The notes under the pieces are model-generated. The model searched no databases. It had not been told where the DNA came from and saw only the letters and a list, made by a program, of their open reading frames with translations. Positions 44,583 through 53,899 of a DNA stretch of 64,000 nt are shown piece by piece. Location: positions 1 to 64,000 of the forward strand of contig JAPLTV010000065.1 of assembly GCA_026397955.1 (NCBI GenBank), read 5' to 3'. The stretch is from Verrucomicrobiota bacterium (lineage in GTDB: Bacteria; Verrucomicrobiota; Verrucomicrobiia; Opitutales; UBA953). Each line of letters begins with the position of its first letter. Within the stretch, counting starts at the first letter, position 1. A program made the translations under genes and the position numbers.

Positions 44583-45242
44583 TCAGCCTTGAGGGGCGCG
44601 AAGTTCGGCTTCGGCGACGACCTTGGACGTCTGCCGGCGTAGGGCGGAATCAGGGTCGATGCCGGCATCACGGCAGGCGGCGATCAGCTCGAACAACTTC
44701 CGCCCGGCGGCTTCTTCGGTCAGTCCTTTGGCCTGGGCATCGACCTGAGGGACATCGACGGTCGCTCCGGCGTCGAGCTGCTTCTTGCGGACCTGCTTCC
44801 AGACTTCACGGGCGGTCAGGATCGCATTCAGCGAAGGCGGGAGCGCCTTGAAGACGGTGGGCTTCTTGGCGCCCTTCTCCTTCAGCTTGATCTGCTCCCA
44901 CTGCGTCACGACCGCATCGGAGGTTCCGAGTTTGGCGCCGTCGCCGAAGACATGCGGATGACGACGGACCATCTTCTCGTTCACCTCGCGAGCGATGTCG
45001 TCGAAGTTGAACTTGCCGACCTCGGACGCCATCTGTGCGTGCATGGCGATATGGAAGAGAAGGTCACCCAGTTCCTCCCGGAGATTGGCGTCATCATTCA
45101 GGTCGATCGCTTGGACCAGCTCGGCGACTTCTTCGACCAAGCAGTCGCAGATTGTGCGATGCGTCTGTTCACGGTCCCAGGGGCAACCGTCGGGAGCGCG
45201 GAGTCGGGCGGTGGTCGCAAGCAGAAGGTCGATGCCGGGCAT
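44583..45242 (-). CDS. mazG: nucleoside triphosphate pyrophosphohydrolase MazG
   Basis: 219 residues from the ATG at 45242. An open frame extends further upstream, but the homologous part begins near this ATG with LLLATTARLRAPDGCPWDREQTH. The metal-binding MazG helices are EEVAELVQAI and REELGDLLFHIAMH. A second, degenerate half follows (VNEKMVRRHPHVFGD). It hydrolyses (d)NTPs, including aberrant ones, to monophosphates. First gene of a mazG-ygjP-NUDIX-DUF374 run; divergent from trpC. Confidence 0.93.
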   Translation of the reverse strand: MPGIDLLLATTARLRAPDGCPWDREQTHRTICDCLVEEVAELVQAIDLNDDANLREELGDLLFHIAMHAQMASEVGKFNFDDIAREVNEKMVRRHPHVFGDGAKLGTSDAVVTQWEQIKLKEKGAKKPTVFKALPPSLNAILTAREVWKQVRKKQLDAGATVDVPQVDAQAKGLTEEAAGRKLFELIAACRDAGIDPDSALRRQTSKVVAEAELRAPQG

Positions 45243-45318
45243 GTCCCGATGCAGGAGGCAGGAAGGAAGGGAGTCAAAACGATTGCCAGAAGCCCCGGGA
45301 ACGCTTGCTTTAGGGCCA

Positions 45319-46110
45319 GTGGACAAGCTGACCGAAATCATGGACGCCAAGCGTCGGGAAATCGCCCCGTTCGCCCGTGCGGTTACGGACGCCGAACTGG
45401 CGGCCTTCGCCGGCAAGCATGCGACGCCGGGGTTCCGCCAGTCCTTGCAGGTCCAAGGACGGCTGAGTGTCATCGCAGAAGTCAAACGGGCCTCGCCCAG
45501 CGTCGGCCAGATCCGCGAAGGCGTCGACGCCGTCACCCAAGCCCGCTCCTATGCCACCGCCGGCGCCGACTGCCTCTCGGTCCTCACCGAGACAACCTAC
45601 TTCAAAGGCGAGCTGAAGGACCTTATCCAGGTAGTCCAAGACCAACCATCCTGGGCCCGCCCTCTGCCCTGCATCCGCAAGGACTTCATGGTGCACCCCT
45701 ACCAGGTGCTCGAAGCAGCCCAAGCCGGCGCCCGCTGCATCCTGATCATCGTCCGCGGCCTCACCGACGAAGAGATCATCCCGATCCATCGTTCGGCCAA
45801 GCTCGCCGGACTGGACACGCTCTTCGAAGTCCATGACGAAGCCGAGCTCGAACGCGCCCTGCGCCACGACCCCGACATGGTCGGCGTGAACAACCGCAAC
45901 CTGTCCACCTTCCAGATCGACCTGTCTTTCGCCGAACGCGTCATCCCGCACATGCCGAAGTCCGTCCTGAAGGTCGCTGAGAGCGGTATCAAGACGGCGG
46001 AAGACGCCGCCCGGATGCGTGCCGCCGGCGCGCATGCCCTGCTCGTCGGCGAGTCCCTCATGCGTGAGCAGAATCCGTCCGCGCTCATGAAGGCCTTACA
46101 ATTCGCATGA
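45319..46110 (+). CDS. trpC: indole-3-glycerol phosphate synthase
   Basis: 263 residues from the GTG at 45319, which keeps the N-terminal helix VDKLTEIMDAKRREIA conserved in the family; the ATG at 45340 would cut it. The barrel shows SVIAEVKRASPSVG, LSVLTETTYFKG, CIRKDFMVHPYQV, GVNNRNLSTF, VAESGI and ALLVGESLM. Converts CdRP to indole glycerol phosphate in tryptophan synthesis. No other trp gene is nearby. The 3' end overlaps rsmA by ATGA. Confidence 0.95.
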   Translation: MDKLTEIMDAKRREIAPFARAVTDAELAAFAGKHATPGFRQSLQVQGRLSVIAEVKRASPSVGQIREGVDAVTQARSYATAGADCLSVLTETTYFKGELKDLIQVVQDQPSWARPLPCIRKDFMVHPYQVLEAAQAGARCILIIVRGLTDEEIIPIHRSAKLAGLDTLFEVHDEAELERALRHDPDMVGVNNRNLSTFQIDLSFAERVIPHMPKSVLKVAESGIKTAEDAARMRAAGAHALLVGESLMREQNPSALMKALQFA

Positions 46111-46940
46111 ACGACGGACCGCTTTCGCCGAACGAGACCAGGGACCTGCTGGCCCGCCTCTCCCACATGCCCAAGAAGTGGCTCGGCCAGAACTTCCTGA
46201 TCGACGGCAACATCGTCCGCAAGTCGCTCGAACTCGGAGAAGTCACGGCCGGCGACACGGTTGTCGAAGTCGGCCCTGGATTAGGCACGCTTACCCGCAC
46301 CCTACTCTGCGCCGGCACCAACCTCTTCGCGATCGAGGCTGACCGTACGATGCACTTCCACTTGACGGAGTCGTTGCTACCGCGCTTTCCGAAGACCTTC
46401 CACCTCAAGGAAGGCGATGCCGTCGATTTCCCTCGCGCCGGACTCGTCGGTCCGGCCGACGGCTCCTACAAGGTCATCGCCAATCTCCCCTACGCGATCT
46501 CCACCCCATGGATGGATGCAATCTGCGCCGGACCGCATCCCTCGATGATGGTGCTGATGCTCCAGCGCGAAGCCGCCGAACGCCTCACCGCCGACGTCGG
46601 CACGGGTCATTGGTCCGCGGTGACCGCTCAGGTCCACCTCGCGTTCGAGAAGGTCAAGGTGCACCCGGTACCAGCCCAGTCGTTCAACCCGCCGCCCAAG
46701 GTAGACTCCTGCCTGCTCGTGCTCCGTCGGCGTCCCGACGCCAAGCGCCTCAGCCCCCGCGCCCGCGAAGTCGCCCGCATGCTTTTCACCCAGCGCCGTA
46801 AGCAGGTCGGCTCCGCCGCCAAGAAACTTTTCCCTGGTGCCGCGGATGTCGCCGCCTGGTTGGCAGACCTACCTCGCTACGGATTGACCAGTTTGGCCCG
46901 TCCGGAGGCGATTCCGGCTGAAGCCTGGCTTACTCTCTGA
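46107..46940 (+). CDS. rsmA: 16S rRNA (adenine1518/1519-N6)-dimethyltransferase
   Basis: 277 residues. Family hallmarks are KKWLGQNFLIDGNIVRK, the SAM loop VVEVGPGLGTLTR, the acceptor-site motif NLPYAIST and the C-terminal helical domain with FNPPPKVDS. It dimethylates two adjacent adenosines near the 3' end of 16S rRNA during 30S maturation. It overlaps trpC by ATGA and is followed 44 bases later by rimO, another ribosome-modifying gene. Confidence 0.95.
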   Translation: MNDGPLSPNETRDLLARLSHMPKKWLGQNFLIDGNIVRKSLELGEVTAGDTVVEVGPGLGTLTRTLLCAGTNLFAIEADRTMHFHLTESLLPRFPKTFHLKEGDAVDFPRAGLVGPADGSYKVIANLPYAISTPWMDAICAGPHPSMMVLMLQREAAERLTADVGTGHWSAVTAQVHLAFEKVKVHPVPAQSFNPPPKVDSCLLVLRRRPDAKRLSPRAREVARMLFTQRRKQVGSAAKKLFPGAADVAAWLADLPRYGLTSLARPEAIPAEAWLTL

Positions 46941-46984
46941 CGCCTGGGGTTGCTTTCCGCCCCTTCTCTGCTCCTTATCCCGCC

Positions 46985-48364
46985 ATGTCCGTAAAAGTAG
47001 GCCTCGTCTCCCTTGGCTGCGCCAAGAACCTGATCGATTCCGAGATCATGATTGGTCACCTCGCCAAGGCCGGTATGTCCATGACCGCCGACGCTTCGGA
47101 AGCTGACGTCGTCATCGTCAATACCTGCTCCTTCATCGACGCCTCGAAGCACGAAGCCCTCGAAGCCATCTACGAGATGAGCGACGGCAAGGCCACCGCC
47201 CGCAAGAAAGGCCAGAAGCTCATCGTCGCCGGCTGCATGTCCCAGCGCTACCAAGGCACCCTGCCCGTCGTCGAAGGCGCCAAGGGTCGCGTCGAACTGC
47301 CTAAGGTCGACGCCTTTATCGGCCTCGACCAGGTCACCAACATTGTCCCGGTCATCCATAAAGTCATGGGCGGCGAAGCCGGCATGACCGAGTTCCTCGC
47401 CAAGACGACCACCTTCATCCCTGACTTCGACACCCCTCGCTTCCGTCTGACGCCGCGCCATTCGGCCTACATCAAGATCGCCGAAGGCTGCAACCACCCC
47501 TGCACGTTCTGCATCATCCCGCGTATCCGCGGACGCCATCGCAGCCGCACGGTCGAATCCGTCGTTAAGGAAGCCCGTCAACTCGTCGCCGAAGGCGTGA
47601 AGGAGATCAACCTGATCTCCCAGGACACGACCTACTTCGGCATGGACCGCTGGACCGATGCCCGCCCGAACCCGCGCAGCAAGGTTGACTCCACGAAGGG
47701 CGAATCGCTCGCCTCCCTCCTCCGCGAACTCGACCAGATCGAAGGCGATTTCTGGATCCGCCTGCTCTACACCCACCCGGCCCACTGGAGCGACGAGCTC
47801 ATCGAGACCATCGGCCAGTCCAAGCACGTGGTCCGCTACGTCGACATCCCGCTCCAGCACGTGTCCGACAAGATGCTCGGCGCGATGCAGCGCGAGACCG
47901 ACGGCGCCTACATCCGCGATCTGATTGCGCGTATGCGCGCAGGCATCCCCGAACTGGTTATTCGCACGACCTTCATCGTCGGCTTCCCTGGCGAGACCGA
48001 AGAAGATTTCACTGAACTCCTCGCCTTCCTCGAACAGACCAAGTTCGACCGCGTCGGCGTGTTCAAGTACTCGAAGGAAGAAGGAACCAAGGGCGCCAAG
48101 ATGGAAGGCCATCTCACCGATGAGGTGAAGGCCGATCGCTATGCCCGTGCCATGCTCCTCCTCCAACGTCTTTCCAAGCAACGCGGTGAAGCCTTTGTGG
48201 GCCGCAAGCTCCGTGTCCTTGTCGAAAGTCCGGGCATTGCCCGCAGCGTCGGTGACGCCATGGAAATCGACGGTGTCGTTAAGGTGCCTAAGAAACTCCC
48301 CATCGGCGAATTCGCCGAGGTGACCGTGACCGGCGCCGAGGAATACGACCTAATCGCGAAGTAA
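46985..48364 (+). CDS. rimO: ribosomal protein uS12 methylthiotransferase RimO
   Basis: 459 residues; radical-SAM enzyme that methylthiolates an Asp of ribosomal protein S12. The N-terminal UPF0004 domain has SLGCAKNLIDSE and VNTCSFIDASKHEA with its [4Fe-4S] cysteines; the radical-SAM Cys motif is in EGCNHPCTFCIIP; a C-terminal TRAM domain ends the protein (FAEVTVTGAEEYDL). RIRGRHRSR is typical of RimO rather than MiaB. An Arg/Ser/Lys-rich insertion (NPRSKVDSTKGES) lengthens it slightly. Its stop abuts that of the convergent helicase gene. Confidence 0.95.
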   Translation: MSVKVGLVSLGCAKNLIDSEIMIGHLAKAGMSMTADASEADVVIVNTCSFIDASKHEALEAIYEMSDGKATARKKGQKLIVAGCMSQRYQGTLPVVEGAKGRVELPKVDAFIGLDQVTNIVPVIHKVMGGEAGMTEFLAKTTTFIPDFDTPRFRLTPRHSAYIKIAEGCNHPCTFCIIPRIRGRHRSRTVESVVKEARQLVAEGVKEINLISQDTTYFGMDRWTDARPNPRSKVDSTKGESLASLLRELDQIEGDFWIRLLYTHPAHWSDELIETIGQSKHVVRYVDIPLQHVSDKMLGAMQRETDGAYIRDLIARMRAGIPELVIRTTFIVGFPGETEEDFTELLAFLEQTKFDRVGVFKYSKEEGTKGAKMEGHLTDEVKADRYARAMLLLQRLSKQRGEAFVGRKLRVLVESPGIARSVGDAMEIDGVVKVPKKLPIGEFAEVTVTGAEEYDLIAK

Positions 48365-50884
48365 TCAGCCTTCGGCGTCGCGTTCCGGCGCCACTTCTGC
48401 CGAAGCCGCCGCGGCCGGAGAGTCGCTGAGACGAATAAGCGCATCCAAAGACGTGAAGTGGCGCGTCCAATCGGTCATGTCCGGGATATCGCCGACGACG
48501 GTCGAGAACAGCTCTCGCTTCTCCTGCTTGAGCTCTTCGATGCGTTCTTCGACCGTGCCGGGGGCGATCATGCGATAGATGAGTACGGGGTTCTTCTGCC
48601 CGATACGGTGGACGCGATCGACGGCCTGGGCTTCGACGGCGGGATTCCACCAAGGGTCCATCAAGAAGACATATTCGGCGGTGTTAAGCGTGATCCCTGT
48701 GCCGCCAGCCTTGAGCGACGCCAGGAACAAGGCGGGACCCTTGGTCTCCTTGAACTGCTCGACCGGTGCGGAGCGGTCCTTGGTCTCGCCGGTGAGCTCA
48801 TAAATCGGCAACGACGGCAGGTCGCGGGCGAGCGCGGACTTCACGCGCTCGATGAGCGAGACGAATTGCGAGAAGACGACCGCCTTCGAGCCGTTGGCCG
48901 CGATCTCGGAAAGTTTGGAGACCAGCAGCGTGACCTTACCCGAATGGGCCGAGGGGCAATGCGAATTCTCCGGTAGCAGACCCGGATCGCAACAGACCTG
49001 CCGAAGACGCATGAGGAGCGTGAGCACCGAAGTGGCGTCTTTCGAGAGCAACGAAGCGAGCTCGCCCGACAAGCCGCTGCCCTGCGTGAGATGCTGATAG
49101 AGTGCGCGCTGTTCGTGGGTGAGCGGGCAAGGCAACACGACTTCCATCTTCGGCGGGATATCCGCCGCGACATGGCGCTTGAGACGACGCAGAATGAAAG
49201 GTGAAACCTGACGGCGAACCTTGCCGAGGGCGATCGAGGGATCGCGCAGCATCATGCGCTCGAAGTTGGCGCGCTTACCGAGTAGGCCCGGCATCAAGAA
49301 ACGGAAGATCGTCCAGAGGTCAGTCGGACGGTTTTCCAGCGGCGTACCGGTGATCGCGATGCGGTGATCGGCCTGCAAGGAGACGCAGGTCTGCGTCGTC
49401 TTGGATTCGGGGTTCTTGATCGCCTGAGCTTCGTCCAGTACCGCGTAACCGAAGCGGGTCTTGGCGAGCAGGTCGGCATGGCGACGCAACTGGGTGTAGC
49501 TGGAGATCCAGAGCTTGGCTGAGGGATTCGTGACGAAGTCCTCGTCTGCCGTGAGTACGGCCACGCCAGCGCTCATCTCGGGATGGAAGCGCTTGATCTC
49601 GCCAATCCAGACGGGGATGACGCTGGCCGGGCAGACGATGATGGACCTTTCACCGATGGGGCGCGAAGCGAGCAAGGCGAGAACCTGGACGGTCTTACCG
49701 AGTCCCATCTCGTCGGCTAGCAACGGATGCGAGCCCAGCTCGCAGAGACGACCCAGCCAAGCGACGCCCTTGGCTTGATAAGGACGCAGGTGGGCCGGGA
49801 GATTATCGGGCGGCATCGGCTCCTGGAGCAGCTTATCTTTCCAGGCCTTGAGGTCGTCGTTGAGCTTGAGCGCACCGACCGCGGCATGATCGAACAATGA
49901 AAGCAGCAGGTAGCGCGGCACTTCGCCGTCCTTGGCGCGCCAATCTTCAGAGAAATCAGCGACCGCGGCATTGTAAGCCACGACTCCCTTGCCGGGTAGG
50001 ATGACCGGACGGCCGCCGGCCTTGAGCAGCAGCTTCTGTTCGTCCGCCAGGAGGCGATGCCCGCCGGCCTTGAGGCGCCAGTTCAGTTTGAAGGATCTCC
50101 CGTCCGCGGCGGATTCGGCCTCAGCGTCGACGGCGACCTGCAGCTGTTCGTTGCGGAAGATATTAAGGGCGTCCTCGCCGATAAGCTTGAAGCGCTTGCG
50201 CCAGTCATTGAGCTCTTCGCGCACGAAGCGTTCGATCCGGCCGATGTTATCGATGGCCCAGGCGCCGGTGGCCTTGCTGTACACGAAGCCGGCGCGGTGC
50301 GCGACGGTGTTGAAGCGGAAAAGGGTCTGACGCTGCTCGTCGGAAAGCTCGTCTCCGGGGATCGCCCCGGGGCCGAAGCAGTTCCAGGCGTGCCCACCCC
50401 GCCCCGTCCAAGCGGCGGAAATCTTCAGCCCATCGGACGACAGATCGAAGGACACCTGTAGCTTCAGCGAGGTACGGGCATTGGCATCCTTGCGCTCGGG
50501 TTCCTTGGGCGCCTCAGGCGCGGCCGCGGCCGCCGACTCGTCGATGGCCGGGATCTCGTCGGCGATCAGCTCTTCGATCTCATAGATGGAAGCCACGGCG
50601 AAAGGCGCGCCGTTCTCCTCTTCGGGCAACGAGGTCCGCCATTCCAATTTGGCCCCATTGATCTCGATCACCGCCCGGACGGTCTGTGTCTCGGTGCGTG
50701 TGACGGCTTCGGCATTCTCGGGCTTAAGTTCAATCTGTCTGACCAATCCTTCGGTATAAAGCCGGCGGCCTTCGACAAGATCGGCCTCCTTGAAGGCGGA
50801 CTCCCACTCTTCTGGAATCGACACAAACCACCTCTCCAGGGCTTCCGTGGAGTAGGAGCGATTGGCCGGACGTGGGGACGACAT
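48365..50884 (-). CDS. SNF2-family helicase/ATPase
   Basis: 839 residues from the ATG at 50884; a TTG 48 bases upstream is also open. About 360 N-terminal residues of low recognisability, with an Ala/Glu/Pro-rich linker (DESAAAAAPEAPKEPE), precede the SNF2 motor: Walker A LADEMGLGKTVQVL, DEAQ box YAVLDEAQAIKN, ITGTPLENRPTDLW, and helicase C motifs NTAEYVFLMDPWWNPAVEAQ and VDRVHRIGQ. Bacterial SNF2/RapA-like proteins remodel protein-DNA complexes; the specific target is unknown. Divergent from sucA. Confidence 0.9.
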   Translation of the reverse strand: MSSPRPANRSYSTEALERWFVSIPEEWESAFKEADLVEGRRLYTEGLVRQIELKPENAEAVTRTETQTVRAVIEINGAKLEWRTSLPEEENGAPFAVASIYEIEELIADEIPAIDESAAAAAPEAPKEPERKDANARTSLKLQVSFDLSSDGLKISAAWTGRGGHAWNCFGPGAIPGDELSDEQRQTLFRFNTVAHRAGFVYSKATGAWAIDNIGRIERFVREELNDWRKRFKLIGEDALNIFRNEQLQVAVDAEAESAADGRSFKLNWRLKAGGHRLLADEQKLLLKAGGRPVILPGKGVVAYNAAVADFSEDWRAKDGEVPRYLLLSLFDHAAVGALKLNDDLKAWKDKLLQEPMPPDNLPAHLRPYQAKGVAWLGRLCELGSHPLLADEMGLGKTVQVLALLASRPIGERSIIVCPASVIPVWIGEIKRFHPEMSAGVAVLTADEDFVTNPSAKLWISSYTQLRRHADLLAKTRFGYAVLDEAQAIKNPESKTTQTCVSLQADHRIAITGTPLENRPTDLWTIFRFLMPGLLGKRANFERMMLRDPSIALGKVRRQVSPFILRRLKRHVAADIPPKMEVVLPCPLTHEQRALYQHLTQGSGLSGELASLLSKDATSVLTLLMRLRQVCCDPGLLPENSHCPSAHSGKVTLLVSKLSEIAANGSKAVVFSQFVSLIERVKSALARDLPSLPIYELTGETKDRSAPVEQFKETKGPALFLASLKAGGTGITLNTAEYVFLMDPWWNPAVEAQAVDRVHRIGQKNPVLIYRMIAPGTVEERIEELKQEKRELFSTVVGDIPDMTDWTRHFTSLDALIRLSDSPAAAASAEVAPERDAEG

Positions 50885-50982
50885 CGACGGACCCGAATTA
50901 AACTTGCCCCATTTTGCTGTTACAACCCCCAAACTCTGCCAATTTTAAGCAGGGTCCGGTCTGGCTTCGACTGGGTCTGGGC

Positions 50983-51012
50983 TTGTTATGCACGGGTTCC
51001 AGCGTCTAGGAT
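50983..51012 (+). promoter_or_regulatory. candidate sigma70-type promoter for sucA
   Basis: TTGTTA (50983-50988) and TAGGAT (51007-51012) with an 18-base spacer, each matching four of six consensus positions, 25 bases upstream of the sucA ATG. The fit is modest and the assignment rests on position alone. Confidence 0.35.
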
Positions 51013-51037
51013 TTACGTCCCTTTTACAGGCAAAGAA

Positions 51038-53761
51038 ATGAAACATCTTAGCGTCGGAACCCGCTGGAATGCGGACCTTGTATCCTCTTATCACGAACAG
51101 TGGTCCCGGGACCCCTCCTCCGTGGACGCCGAATGGCGTGCCTTCTTCGAGGGCTTCGAGCTCGGCATGAGCCTTCCGCCCAAGCCAGCCAAAGGCGCCG
51201 CTCCCGCCGCCGGTGGCGTTGACGCCGCCGCCCAGTGGAAGGTCCTCGCCGCCATCAACGCCTACCGGACGCTCGGCCACCAGCAGGCCCGCATCAACCC
51301 TCTCGCCGAACCGACGCCCCACTTCGAGCTCTCCGACAAGGCCCTCGGCCTCGACGGCATCCCGGCCGATCGCCTCTTCCACACTGGCGATTTCCTCGGC
51401 GGCAAGATGCTCCCCCTGAGCGAAATCCTCGCCAAACTAAAGTCCACCTACTGCTCTCCGATCGGCGTCGAGTTCACCCACATCCAGGATGGCGAGCGTC
51501 GCCGCTGGCTGCAGGAGCGCATCGAGTCCTCCGGGCTCCGTCCGGCCTATGACGCCGACGCGCGTCGTCGCTTTCTCCGCTCCATCGTTCAGGCCGAGCA
51601 GTTTGAACGTTTCCTTCACAAGACCTTCGTCGGCGCCAAGCGCTTCTCCGTCGAAGGCGGCGAAGTGATGCTGTCCGCGATCGACCAAGTCATCCACCGC
51701 GCCCCTGGCTTCGGCGTGACGGATCTCGTCATCGGCATGGCCCACCGCGGCCGCCTCAACGTCCTCGTCAATATCTGCGGCAAGAAGGCCGAAGCCCTTT
51801 TCGGTGCTTTCTCCGAAAATCACATCCCAGACACTACGCACGGTGACGGGGACGTGAAGTATCACCTCGGCTACGCCGGCGCCCGCGTCGTCGACGGCAA
51901 GGAAGTCAGCATCACCCTCGCCTACAACCCCAGCCACCTCGAAGCCGTCAATCCAGTCGTACTCGGCCGCACCCGTGCCCTCATCGACGTCCAAGGCGGC
52001 AGCGACCGTTCGAAAGCCCTGCCCATCCTCCTGCACGGAGATTCTGCTTTCGCTGGCCAAGGCGTCGTGATGGAGACCCTCAACCTGGCCGAGCTCAAAG
52101 GCTACCAGGTCGGCGGCACGCTGCACATCGTCACCAACAATCAGGTCGGCTTCACGACCAACCCCGACGAGTCCCGTACTGGCCGTCATTGCACCGAGAT
52201 CGCAAAGTTCACCGAATCCCCGATTCTCCATGCCAACGGTGACGACCCTGACGCCGTCGTCCTCGCGACCGAAATCGCCTTGGAATACCGCCAGAAGTTC
52301 GGCGCCGATGCCGTCGTCGATATCGTCTGCTACCGCCGTTACGGCCACAACGAGACCGATGAGCCCGCCTTCACCCAGCCGGTGCTCTATCGCGAGATCT
52401 CGGCCCACTCTTCCGTCGCCGACCTCTACGCTTCGCGCCTGACCGAATCCGGTTCCGCTCCGGACGGCGAACTGATCGCCCTGCGTACGGAGTTCGACAT
52501 CATGCTCAACGCCGCTCAGGAACGCGCCCAAGCCGCCCTCGCCGTCGAAATCGAGGAACGCAAAAAGAATCCGGTCGGCGTCCGTCCGTTCCGCTCACCC
52601 TACGAACACAACGTCGACACGTCCGCCCCGCAGGAGCTGCTCGATAAGGTCGCGCCGGTCCTCTGGCAGATGCCGCCCGACTTCTCGCCCAACCCGAAGA
52701 TCAAGCGCCTGCTCGATATCAAGGCCGACGCCTATAAGTCCGGCCTCAACTTCGACTGGAGCCTCGGCGAAGGCCTCGCTTTTGCTTCCTTACTTGCCGA
52801 AGGCTACCCCGTCCGCATCTCCGGCCAGGATTGCGAACGCGGCACGTTCTCGCATCGCCACGCCGTCCTGCACGATCCGTCGAACGATGCCGAATACTGC
52901 CCGCTCGGTTCCATCGCCGGAGCCGAAGTCGAACTGGTCAATTCCTCGCTCTCCGAATACGCCGTCCTCGGTTTCGACTATGGCTACTCGCTCGAAGCCC
53001 CCGATTCGCTCGTGATCTGGGAAGCCCAGTTCGGTGACTTCGCCAACGGTGCGCAGATCATGATCGATCAGTTCATCGCCTCCGCCGAATCGAAGTGGGG
53101 TCAGACGAGCGGTCTCGTCATGCTCCTCCCCCACGGCTACGAAGGCCAAGGCCCAGAACACTCTTCCGCCCGTCTCGAACGCTTCCTGCAGCTCTGCGCC
53201 GAAAATAATCTGCAGGTCATCCAGCCTTCGACCCCAGCTCAGCTCTTCCACGCCCTGCGACGTCAGGTGAAGTCCGAACATCGCAAGCCGCTCGTGGTCA
53301 TGACGCCGAAGAGCCTGCTTCGCCACAAGGCCTGCGTCAGCACGCTCAATGACCTGACCAAAGGGCGCTTCCAGGCCGTCCTCGCTGACGCCACGCCGCC
53401 CGCGACGACCGAACGCCTCATCCTTTGCTCCGGTAAGGTCTTCTACGAACTCGACGCGGAACGTGCCGCCCGCAAGGACACCACCACGAGCATCGTACGC
53501 CTCGAGCAGTTCTATCCTTTCGACGGCGAAGCGCTCGCCAAGGTCCACGCCTCGCTGGGTTCGCCCAAGAAGGTCGTCTGGGTCCAGGATGAACCGAAGA
53601 ACATGGGCGGCTGGTCCTTTGTCGCCGATCTCATCGAGTCCACCCTTGGAATCCGACCTGCTTACGCTGGGCGCGATGCGGCCGCCTCCCCGGCGGTGGG
53701 TTCACTGGCGGTCCACAAGATCGAGCAGGCGGACATGGTGAAGCAGGCCTTTACGGCCTAA
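51038..53761 (+). CDS. sucA: 2-oxoglutarate dehydrogenase E1 component
   Basis: 907 residues; ThDP-dependent decarboxylase of the TCA-cycle 2-oxoglutarate dehydrogenase complex. The N-terminal E2-binding segment (SSYHEQWSRDPSSVDAEWRAFF) is present, followed by GMAHRGRLNVL, the ThDP motif GDSAFAGQGVVMETLN, NNQVGFTT and RYGHNETDEP, then the transketolase-like C-terminal part. First gene of a complete sucA-sucB-lpdA operon. Start ATG with no Shine-Dalgarno. The 138-base gap to sucB holds an inverted repeat. Confidence 0.96.
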   Translation: MKHLSVGTRWNADLVSSYHEQWSRDPSSVDAEWRAFFEGFELGMSLPPKPAKGAAPAAGGVDAAAQWKVLAAINAYRTLGHQQARINPLAEPTPHFELSDKALGLDGIPADRLFHTGDFLGGKMLPLSEILAKLKSTYCSPIGVEFTHIQDGERRRWLQERIESSGLRPAYDADARRRFLRSIVQAEQFERFLHKTFVGAKRFSVEGGEVMLSAIDQVIHRAPGFGVTDLVIGMAHRGRLNVLVNICGKKAEALFGAFSENHIPDTTHGDGDVKYHLGYAGARVVDGKEVSITLAYNPSHLEAVNPVVLGRTRALIDVQGGSDRSKALPILLHGDSAFAGQGVVMETLNLAELKGYQVGGTLHIVTNNQVGFTTNPDESRTGRHCTEIAKFTESPILHANGDDPDAVVLATEIALEYRQKFGADAVVDIVCYRRYGHNETDEPAFTQPVLYREISAHSSVADLYASRLTESGSAPDGELIALRTEFDIMLNAAQERAQAALAVEIEERKKNPVGVRPFRSPYEHNVDTSAPQELLDKVAPVLWQMPPDFSPNPKIKRLLDIKADAYKSGLNFDWSLGEGLAFASLLAEGYPVRISGQDCERGTFSHRHAVLHDPSNDAEYCPLGSIAGAEVELVNSSLSEYAVLGFDYGYSLEAPDSLVIWEAQFGDFANGAQIMIDQFIASAESKWGQTSGLVMLLPHGYEGQGPEHSSARLERFLQLCAENNLQVIQPSTPAQLFHALRRQVKSEHRKPLVVMTPKSLLRHKACVSTLNDLTKGRFQAVLADATPPATTERLILCSGKVFYELDAERAARKDTTTSIVRLEQFYPFDGEALAKVHASLGSPKKVVWVQDEPKNMGGWSFVADLIESTLGIRPAYAGRDAAASPAVGSLAVHKIEQADMVKQAFTA

Positions 53762-53809
53762 TAGGGTTAAGAAGCAGGCTTTCTTCGCTCGGGAATCCCT
53801 CCTACTACT

Positions 53810-53840
53810 CCTTAAACGGTCATCGTAGGTCGTTTAAAGG
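53810..53840. repeat. imperfect inverted repeat between sucA and sucB
   Basis: TTAAACG at 53812-53818 and CGTTTAA at 53831-53837 pair perfectly, extending to CCTTAAACG/CGTTTAAAGG with one extra A. No T-run follows, so it is more likely an RNA-processing or partial termination structure, or an operator, than a strong terminator. Confidence 0.4.
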
Positions 53841-53899
53841 GTCATTTCCCCGTTGAAACGAGCAGGAATGGGTTCCAAGGTTGAACCTACCTAATTTTC

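Noticed and set aside
44995-45318. N-terminal extension of TrpC to 371 residues
   Set aside because: It is antisense to mazG; the IGPS homology begins at the GTG at 45319.
46877-48181. 434-codon minus-strand frame opposite rimO
   Set aside because: Mirror frame; the plus strand carries the radical-SAM cysteines and full RimO domain order.
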